A DNA stretch of 53,248 bases from Acidobacteriota bacterium (GTDB taxonomy: Bacteria; Acidobacteriota; Terriglobia; Terriglobales; Acidobacteriaceae): positions 1 through 53,248 of the forward strand of contig JABDHA010000018.1 in NCBI GenBank assembly GCA_013285705.1, written 5' to 3'. The notes beneath the pieces are model-generated. The model searched no databases, was not told the DNA's origin, and saw only the letters and a list, made by a program, of their open reading frames with translations. Both the position numbers and the translations under genes were made by a program. Shown in pieces: positions 37,101 through 45,200 of the stretch; the stretch's first letter is position 1; every line of letters begins with the position of its first letter.

Positions 37101-37898
37101 GTGAAAACACACCTTGAATATCACATGAAGACGATGCAGCGCAGCAAGGAGCAGAATTTGGAGGAGTCATTCGTTCCGTTACTTCCTGCATCCTTCCGAC
37201 CTGCCCCCGCACTATCTGAAGGGCATATTCACATCTGGACAATTTCCCAGAGACCCCGGACGTCTTCAGATTACGTACCTCTTTTGAGCAAAGATGAGCT
37301 CAGTCGTGCCTCAGGCATGCGTTCTCCGCAACTTTTCAATCGATTTATTGCCGACCACGGCGCACTTCGTCTGCTTCTGAGTGCCTACCTCGACACAGAC
37401 CCACGAAAGCTTCCAATTGTAGCTAACAATTATGGAAAACCTGCTCTCGACATTCCACACTGCCGTCTGCGCTTTAATATGTCGCATTCCGGCGAACTTA
37501 CAATGATCGCGCTTTGCCTCGACTCTGAGCTAGGAGTCGACGTTGAGGCAATGCGTCCGATTGCTGAATGGGAGGAGATTGCCGCTTCGCATTTTTCACA
37601 TCATGAGAGCGAGTCGCTTCGAGGCGAAGAGCCAAAAGCGCGAATAAGCGCATTTTTTCGTTGCTGGACGCGGAAAGAGGCTTTGATAAAAGCTATTGGA
37701 ATGGGACTTTCCATACCTCTTGACAGCTTTACCGTCAGCACATCCCTGACTGAACCGGCAATGCTTTTGCACTGTGCCTGGGACCCGGGGGCTGTTCGGC
37801 ACTGGACCTTAGTTCATCTGGAGCCTGGACCAGGCCATGTCGGCGCACTCGCCATCGAGGACGCAGATTGGTCGATACAGCAATTCGAATGGCCATAA
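37101..37898 (+). CDS. 4'-Phosphopantetheinyl transferase (Sfp family)
   Basis: A 265-residue Sfp-type enzyme that moves phosphopantetheine from CoA onto the carrier-protein serines. The signatures are FNMSHSGELTMIAL, LGVDVEAM (metal-binding Asp and Glu) and FFRCWTRKEALIKAIGMGL. It should activate the four carrier domains encoded just upstream, and its place 11 bp after the NRPS gene supports dedicated service. The frame begins at GTG 37101, but ATG codons at 37125 and 37134 are alternatives, and none has a clear ribosome site. No odd residues are seen in the motifs. Confidence 0.92.
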   Translation: MKTHLEYHMKTMQRSKEQNLEESFVPLLPASFRPAPALSEGHIHIWTISQRPRTSSDYVPLLSKDELSRASGMRSPQLFNRFIADHGALRLLLSAYLDTDPRKLPIVANNYGKPALDIPHCRLRFNMSHSGELTMIALCLDSELGVDVEAMRPIAEWEEIAASHFSHHESESLRGEEPKARISAFFRCWTRKEALIKAIGMGLSIPLDSFTVSTSLTEPAMLLHCAWDPGAVRHWTLVHLEPGPGHVGALAIEDADWSIQQFEWP

Positions 37899-38040
37899 AC
37901 ATGCGCCGAGACCTTTTAATTGTGGTACATCGCCCTCCTGCTCTGCGACAACGGATATCACTAGGAACCCTTGTAGTTAGTTTTAGCAGCGGTGATTTAC
38001 GGGTAACAACACAGACCGGCTTATACAAGCTGTCTCTATC

Positions 38041-39417
38041 ATGAAGAGTCCGCTCAGCATCATATTATTACTGCCTGCCCTTCTCTCTATCTACTATGTG
38101 ATCCGTGGATTAACAAGAAAGGCATTCTTGCAGCTCTATTTGCCAGCTCTTTTGGGGCTTCCATACTACTATGAGTGCCGCCTGCCACATTTGCCGCCGA
38201 TCTCCACAGCGGAAGCAATCCTGATTCCAATCGCTATAGGAGCTCTCATTCAATCGCTTCACAAATGGCGGTTTTGCCGTGTAGATTTATGGGTTATTTT
38301 GTTCATGTGCAGCCTGACTGCAAGCGAGATTTTCCGTGAACGCATTCTTAATGATGCAATTTTTATAGTGGTAGGCGGAATCACATCCATGCTGCTCCCC
38401 TATCTCGTCGGGCGACTATTGATTGAGCCTGATTTACGTCTTGCAACCACCAAGCGCTTTGTTTCGATTATTCTGTGCCTCACCATATTCGGCCTGTACG
38501 AATTGAAAATGGGACTTAATCCCTACGCAATTCTCAGTGAGAAAATTTTTGGGTTCAGCGCCTGGAGCGTTCAGCTGAGAGGCGGCTGGGCACGAGTCGC
38601 AACCTCATTTAGCGATGCAGAATTGGCAGGAATTGTCTTTGCGATCACTTTGATACTCAACTGGTGGCTGGTTCAGGTCAATAAATTAGATCAAAGTAGC
38701 GGGAATCGCCTTGGTAGCCGATTTGCCAAGTTTGAACGTTGGCATATTTTTGGCTTGATTCTATTTGCATTGCTCCTGGCAACTCAATCTCGTGGACCTT
38801 TGTTAGGCGCGGGGCTGGCCTTTACCATTCTGCAGACACCGAGATTTAAAAATACAAAACGAGCAAGTATCATCGTAGCCATTTTATTGGTGGGCGGCGG
38901 TCTGCTTCTCTATTCCTACTTCGACCGTTATACTTCGGCTACTAGCGACGGCGCAACCAGCGAGCAACAGGCTAGCGCAGCATATCGTCGTCAATTACTT
39001 GAGAACTACAAACCAATCGTCGAAGAAGGGGGCTGGCTGGGATGGGGGACGCTTAGCCGTCCAATGGTCAAAGGACAGGAATCGATTGATAATCAATTTC
39101 TCCTGACTCGGCTCGTTCAAGGTCGACTCGGCTTGATTTTGTTCGTCTTAATTGGTGCCGATACGATTTTGCGATTGATTCAATTTACCTGGCGCTTCAA
39201 AAGAAAAGAGGACCTTTTTTTTGCATTCTGCCTCCTGGCGGCTATGGCTGCACTGTGGTCTACAATCGTTACCGTTTATCTCGGAGAACAATTGCCGCAA
39301 GTCGCATTCCTGTTGATCGGATGGAGTCAATCGCTGCAGGAAGGTAAAGATGACCCCAATGGTGATCTCTTAACATCCGAGATGGGGAAATTCAGATTTA
39401 AACGAGTACTCGTTTAG
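38041..39417 (+). CDS. Wzy-like polysaccharide polymerase / O-antigen ligase family
   Basis: A 458-residue protein with about ten to eleven membrane helices and a periplasmic loop around residues 295-360 (RRQLLENYKPIVEEGGWLGWG). The element LLATQSRGPLLGAGLAF is typical of the Wzy_C/O-antigen ligase superfamily, which links undecaprenyl-PP repeat units in the periplasm. It sits directly before the Wzx flippase and after the lipopeptide genes, the usual place for the polymerase of the locus. The other Wzy-like gene at 7158 is only loosely similar. No strong ribosome site precedes the ATG. Confidence 0.75.
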   Translation: MKSPLSIILLLPALLSIYYVIRGLTRKAFLQLYLPALLGLPYYYECRLPHLPPISTAEAILIPIAIGALIQSLHKWRFCRVDLWVILFMCSLTASEIFRERILNDAIFIVVGGITSMLLPYLVGRLLIEPDLRLATTKRFVSIILCLTIFGLYELKMGLNPYAILSEKIFGFSAWSVQLRGGWARVATSFSDAELAGIVFAITLILNWWLVQVNKLDQSSGNRLGSRFAKFERWHIFGLILFALLLATQSRGPLLGAGLAFTILQTPRFKNTKRASIIVAILLVGGGLLLYSYFDRYTSATSDGATSEQQASAAYRRQLLENYKPIVEEGGWLGWGTLSRPMVKGQESIDNQFLLTRLVQGRLGLILFVLIGADTILRLIQFTWRFKRKEDLFFAFCLLAAMAALWSTIVTVYLGEQLPQVAFLLIGWSQSLQEGKDDPNGDLLTSEMGKFRFKRVLV

Positions 39418-39515
39418 TTGTGGCGCGATCTGCGTCAGCATTTGAAACTCTTTTCCTACATCAGGTTTGGCAAAACAATATGCCAGTACAAATAACATTT
39501 CATAAAAGGAAGTAA

Positions 39516-40907
39516 ATGAGCACTAACGTTGTGTCTTCCGAGATTGCGGGACAAAAGACAGACCAGCATAAGCACCTTGAAAGGCGTGCGCTGAAAGGGA
39601 CAAGCTATGTAGTTGTTGCTTATGGTCTTGCCATGGGTCTTCGCCTGATAAGCAGCATGGTCTTGAGCCGTCTGTTTGCTCCGGCATATTTCGGCTTAAT
39701 GGCGCTGACAACAACCATTATTGTGGGCCTTTATCTGGTATCGCATCTTGGACTCGAGGATGGCGTAATCCAAAGCACAAGAGGGGAGGAGCCCAACTTT
39801 CTCTTTACAGCCTGGACACTTCAGGTTATCCGCGGTGCGGCGCTGTTCCTGATTACGATTCCGCTAGCCTTCCCAGTTGCCGCTTTTTATCATGAGCGCC
39901 TGCTGCTTCCATTGCTCCCACTATTAGGTCTTACTTGTGTCGTTGGCGCGTTTTCATCCCCGTCTTTATTAGTACTAGCCCGACAGATGGGGGTAGCCAG
40001 GGTCTCCTTTCTCGAGTTACTAACTGCAGTCGTTCAGTTCGCGGTGACGGCCATCTGGGCGCTGATCCACGCCGATATTTGGGCGTTGGTTGGTGGGAAA
40101 TTCGCCTCCGAAGTCGTGCGGACAGGAGTGAGCTACTACATAGCTCCTTCCAGACGCCCCAAATTCATCCTCGAACCGGAAGCACTTAAATATCTTGTCC
40201 GTTTCGGCCGTTGGATTCTTTTAAGCACCGCCTTAACCTTTTTTGCTCTACAGTCTGATCGACTGATTTTAGGAAAACTTATTTCCTGGAAAATGCTGGG
40301 GATATATGGGATAGCTTACACACTATCCGATGTACCCAGGCAGATCATCAGCCAATTTTCCAGCCGTGTTGGATATCCCTTTATTGCTCGATTTTCCAGT
40401 CTGCCGCGGGCGGAATTTCGAACAGTCTTGATGCGCTATCGCGGCTATGTTCTGGCACTCGGGGCGCTTGCGCTCACGATTGTTATTACAACTGGAGACA
40501 GGTTCATCTATCTCGTTTACGATAAGCGATACCATCAGGCGGCTTGGATGGTCGTCATTCTGGGGTGCGGACTCTGGCATACGCTGATGACGGCTACCAT
40601 GACACCCGTGCTCCTATCCATTCAGAAGGCCTATTACCACACGATCGCCATGGTTCTTTATTGCCTGACTCTCTTCATTTGCCTTCCACTCGGATTTCAT
40701 CTGTTTGGGATGTTGGGGGCGGTTACGGCAGTTGCCATTAGCGATTTTCCGGTCTACGTTGTAAGCAGCATTGCGCTGATTCGGGAAAAGATTTCATTAG
40801 TCTGGCAAGACTCAAAACTGACGTTATTATTTCTAATTTTGCTCGGTATTGCATTACTGCTGAGGCACAGTTTCGGCTTACCCAGTCCCTTCAGTGATGT
40901 GCCATGA
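39516..40907 (+). CDS. Wzx-type oligosaccharide flippase
   Basis: A 463-residue protein of the MOP/polysaccharide synthase flippase superfamily with about twelve to fourteen membrane segments. Landmarks are LKGTSYVVVAYGLAMGLRLISS and VLSRLFAPAYFGLMAL at the N terminus, FFALQSDRLILGKLI, and the arginine-bearing loops typical of Wzx. It moves undecaprenyl-PP-linked repeat units to the periplasmic face. AAAGGAAG precedes the ATG, one of the best ribosome sites in the locus. Together with Wzy, Wza and Wzc it completes a Wzx/Wzy-dependent pathway. Confidence 0.88.
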   Translation: MSTNVVSSEIAGQKTDQHKHLERRALKGTSYVVVAYGLAMGLRLISSMVLSRLFAPAYFGLMALTTTIIVGLYLVSHLGLEDGVIQSTRGEEPNFLFTAWTLQVIRGAALFLITIPLAFPVAAFYHERLLLPLLPLLGLTCVVGAFSSPSLLVLARQMGVARVSFLELLTAVVQFAVTAIWALIHADIWALVGGKFASEVVRTGVSYYIAPSRRPKFILEPEALKYLVRFGRWILLSTALTFFALQSDRLILGKLISWKMLGIYGIAYTLSDVPRQIISQFSSRVGYPFIARFSSLPRAEFRTVLMRYRGYVLALGALALTIVITTGDRFIYLVYDKRYHQAAWMVVILGCGLWHTLMTATMTPVLLSIQKAYYHTIAMVLYCLTLFICLPLGFHLFGMLGAVTAVAISDFPVYVVSSIALIREKISLVWQDSKLTLLFLILLGIALLLRHSFGLPSPFSDVP

Positions 40908-41095
40908 ATCTAATTCTAGCGCCGTTGACCATTCAGTATGATTCAAATACCGACTATGGCAATTATTCTATAAAGTACAGAAGATAAGGATGCGATAGCT
41001 GATATCTCAAGAATGACCTATCGTTTTTGCATTGTCTTTTCGAATGACTTCTCGATTTCTTCTGCCGTTAAGTAAAGCTAGTGGACTCCTCAGAC

Positions 41096-42241
41096 ATGAA
41101 AATTGTTTTTATTCTTCCGCAAGAAGGAACTCAGCCCATCGGGGGATTCAAAGTTGTCTATGAATATGCCAATCACCTGGCGAAGCGTGGGCACAAGGTT
41201 CATATTGCGCATATGGCATCGGCGTTTCCTAAAGGAGTGCACAAACGTCCTAAATATCTGCTTCATGGATTTCGCTACTTCTCCTTTGCGCTCAAAGGAA
41301 ACTGGAAGCCTGATAAGTGGTTTACCTTGGATCCCTCCGTCGACATTTCATGGCTCCCACGACTCTCAAAGATATTCCTGCCAAAAGCAGATGCCTATAT
41401 CGCAACCTGGTGGGTCACAGCGGAACACCTAAATGCAATCTCTCACCTTCCGGGGAAAAAGTTCTATTTAATCCAACATCTGGAGACGTGGAGTGGCCCG
41501 AAAGAGCAGATCATGGCGACCTGGAAGATGCCCTTCGAGAAAATTGTCATCGCCAGATGGCTTGAAAAGATCGGAACGTCCATAGGGGAATCCTGCCACT
41601 ACATCCCAAACGGACTCGACTTTGCGAAATTTGGATGTGACGTGCCTCCGGAGGCACGCGAGCCGGCACGGATTGCAATGCTATTTAACAACCAGATAGG
41701 GTGGAAGGGATCAGCCGATGGTCTCGCAGCTGTCTGTCAGCTTAAGTGTACCTACCCACAACTTCAGGTGGAATTTTTTGGCGTACATGCGCGGCCTGTA
41801 GATATGCCCTCCTGGATTACCTACCACCAGGAACCAGCGCAAGATGAGTTGCGCCGCATTTATAACCGCGCGGCGATCTTCCTCGCTCCGAGCCACAGTG
41901 AAGGCTGGGGGTTGCCTCCATCAGAAGCGATGATGTGCGGTGCTGCTGTTGTAGCTACGGATATCGGTGGGCATCAGGAATTCTGCAAACATGAGGAAAC
42001 GGCTATGCTCGTGCCAGCGAAAAGCCCCGAGCAACTGGCTGACGCAGCTGGTAAACTCATCGACAATCATCTGGTCCGGGTTCGACTGGCCAGACAGGGC
42101 CACAGCAATATACGCAAGTTCACATGGGATGCTGCTACAGACACCTTTGAAGGTGTTTTAGATCGCTCTTGTAAAACGAGACTAACTCCCACCGAAAGCG
42201 CCCTTTGCCAGATTCCAGGGACAAAGCTGCCCCATTCATAA
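41096..42241 (+). CDS. Glycosyltransferase family 4
   Basis: A GT-B retaining glycosyltransferase of about 381 residues. The N-terminal part begins MKIVFILP with the Gly-rich IGGFKVVYEYANHLAKRGHKV. The C-terminal domain carries the nucleotide-sugar motif PSHSEGWGLPPSEAMMCGAAVVATDIGG with the E-x7-E pattern. It should be cytosolic or membrane-associated and add one sugar of the repeat unit. GTG at 41081 is in frame, but ATG at 41096 matches family N termini better. A strong bidirectional terminator overlaps its stop codon and closes the long operon. Confidence 0.88.
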   Translation: MKIVFILPQEGTQPIGGFKVVYEYANHLAKRGHKVHIAHMASAFPKGVHKRPKYLLHGFRYFSFALKGNWKPDKWFTLDPSVDISWLPRLSKIFLPKADAYIATWWVTAEHLNAISHLPGKKFYLIQHLETWSGPKEQIMATWKMPFEKIVIARWLEKIGTSIGESCHYIPNGLDFAKFGCDVPPEAREPARIAMLFNNQIGWKGSADGLAAVCQLKCTYPQLQVEFFGVHARPVDMPSWITYHQEPAQDELRRIYNRAAIFLAPSHSEGWGLPPSEAMMCGAAVVATDIGGHQEFCKHEETAMLVPAKSPEQLADAAGKLIDNHLVRVRLARQGHSNIRKFTWDAATDTFEGVLDRSCKTRLTPTESALCQIPGTKLPHS

Positions 42242-42252
42242 TGGGGCAGCTT
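42224..42252. terminator. Bidirectional rho-independent terminator
   Basis: Perfect 13-bp arms AAGCTGCCCCATT and AATGGGGCAGCTT with a CAT loop, followed by TTTT on the plus strand. It lies between the convergent GT4 gene and the giant lectin gene and overlaps the GT4 stop codon. It marks the end of the long plus-strand unit. Confidence 0.93.
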
Positions 42253-42261
42253 TTACAACGA

Positions 42262-45200
42262 CTATTGATTGGAAAATGTCCAGTTCAACACTTGATGAGT
42301 TGTTGACGCGACTCCCGTCCCTCCGGTAAATCCGACATAAGCCGTATTACTGCCTACTACCGCGGGTATATTTATTGGTACTTTGTGAATGTAGCTAGCT
42401 CCAGTTTTTGTATTTGTCAGTGTAAGAGATAACGTATTGCCGTCGTATGCAATATGAGCATGAAATACGTCACCGCTTTCTAACTTGATCCTCTCTGAAT
42501 TCAGGTTAAAAATCATTTCATCTGGTTCAACCCCATTTATGTACATTCCGGCAGTACTCGATGCTTGGCTAACACCTTTATCGAAGTTAAAGTGCAGTGC
42601 AAAACTATTACCAATTCCGGCATACCCAAGTTTGTCTCCGGTGTGGCCAAGTGCCCAGATGCCGCTGTTGTCGTTTTGAAGCGTGAACGTCAGCCCATTC
42701 TCGGCGGCATTCAGCATACGAAAGTTGAAGTCTGTACTGAAATGATCCACTGGAACTTTCACGGTGTACCAGGCGCTTCCCACCTGCATTGACTTGCCGC
42801 TGGTTAACTGAATGGCCCCGCTTGCAGCGACCGCTGTGCCGTTGGTGGACAGCATCGCAGAGCTAATCCCAGAGGAACCAAGGGGTAAATTGGGCGATGC
42901 TGTTGAAGTCCCGCTCTTAGCCGCTGCCGAAGTTATATCGTTGCCGTATCTATGACCGGCAACCATAGCCATCGCGCTGCTGGCCGACGCACTATCTGTA
43001 ATCGATAGAGCTTTTGCCTGATCGCCAGTTGTAAGACTGGAAGCGTTCGCGGCTACAGTTGTTTTCCCAACCACGTTAGAGAAAGTCCAGTTGAGAATTT
43101 CCTGAGCGGCTGCGTAGCCGCCTGTACTTCCGGTGAATCCGACATACGCGGAATTTCCTCCCACAGCGTTCGGAATGTTTACCGTGAACCTCTGTGTAGC
43201 TATCGCTCCCGTCTTCGTATCGGTCAGGGTTAGAGCCAAAGTAGTGCCGTCATATACAACCTGTGCGTGAAATACATCGCCGCTATGCAGGTCGACGTGC
43301 TTAGAGCTAAGGTCGCTGGCTGGTACAGTGGGTGTGGCGCCATTTAGATAAATGCCTGTAGAGTCCGGTCCTTCACCGGCATTATTAAAAAGATCGAATT
43401 TCAATCCGACACTCTTGCCAATAGCGGCATAGCCAAGCCCATCGCCATTGGCTCCAAGCGTCGCCGTCCCAGCGCTACAGCCCTGGATGGTAAAGGTAAA
43501 ACCGTCTGCAATTGGGCTCAGCAACTGAAAGCTGAAATCTGAGCTAAAGGTAGTGATTGGAACCTTTGCCGAATACCATGCGCTACCAGTCTGCAGCAAA
43601 CCGCCGGAGGTGAGCCAGAGGCTCCCATTGTCCACGACAGCGCTACCGTTCAGTGCCAGCATGCTCGAACTCATTCCCAAAGGATAGCTGGGCACATTAT
43701 TGGAAGATCCGATTGCATAGGCAACTGAAGCTATATCGCTGTTCGTGTATCCGGATGTCACGGCAATCGCGCGTATCGTCTCTGTTGAAGAGACACTGAT
43801 AGCTTTTTGGTACACAGCTGAAGAGTTCGTCGGCGTACTACCATCCGTCGTGTAGTAGATTTTTGCTCCTTGAATCGAATCGGCGATTGAAACCGACTGC
43901 GTGCTCGCATAGGTTCCACTTGCGGGAGTAAACGTTGGTGTCGCAACAATAGGGTTCGTCGTGTTGTTGTAGGTCCATGTCAAAATCTGCTGCGTGGAGG
44001 CATACCCACCTGTGCTTCCGGTAAATCCAACATAAGCTGTATTCGCACCCACAGTAGCCGGAATGTTGATACCGAATTGCCGGGTAGCCGTAGCTCCGGT
44101 ATTGGTGTCAGTTAAAGACAACGTCAAGGTATTACCGTCATACACAACGTGCGCGTGAAAGATATCACCGGTATGTAGATCAATACCCGCTGAACTCAAA
44201 TCCGTTGCTGGCATCGTAGGCGTGGCGCCATTCAGATATGTACCCGTAGAGTCCGCTCCTTCTCCAGCGTTGTTATACAGATCGAATTTCAATGCGACGC
44301 TCTTACCAATTCCGCCATATCCCAGATCTAATCGATCACCTCCCACTGCAGCAGTACCATTTACAGCATTCTGAATCGTAAAGGTAAAGCCGTCCGCAAC
44401 TGCGTTCAGGAGTTGAAAAGTAAAGTCAGAGGTGAAAGAGCCGATCGGAACTTTGACGGCGTACCAGGCACTTCCCACTTGATTCAACTCTCCGGCGGTT
44501 AATTGGAGCGCTCCTTTCGTCACCGTCGTCGAACCATTGCTTGCAAGCATTGTCGAGGTAAACCCGGAGGAGAAATTAGGTAATCCTGCCGACGAGGAAC
44601 CAATGGTATATGTAGCCGAAGCGACCTTGCTGTTGGTATAACCAGCGAGCACTGCTATCGTCTGCAAAGTCTCACTGGAAGAAACGGTAACTGCCTTAGT
44701 GTATTTCGTTGAAGAGGTAGTAGGCGCGGTGCCATTCGTTGTGTAGTAGATGGTTGCGCCTTTGGTGGCATCGTTGATGGAGACCGATTGAGCACCGGTA
44801 TAGCTTCCTCCAGCCGGGCTAAAGGCAGGCGTGGAAACTACAGGTGTGATCGTGTATGTTGCACTGGCGACGGCACCGCTGGTGCTACTGCCTGCAACGG
44901 CAATCGCTCGCACTGTCGCCGTTGCTGAAACGGTGATTGGACCAACATATCTCTGCGAAGAAGTCGTTGGCGTTCCACCGTTAGTGGTGTAATAGATCGA
45001 GACTCCACTGGTGGAATCAGAGATAGTCACTGTTACCGGCGCCGTGTAGCTTCCACCGGCAGGCGAGATGGAAGGCGTTGCCGGTTCAGCGCTTTGTGAA
45101 GACCCGTTTGTCGTGTAGTCCAGTGCCGTGACCGAATACGGTGGAAGTGTCAAAGAAGCTGGATTGGAAAGTGTCGTCGTCGTAAGAGAAACAGTTGCTT

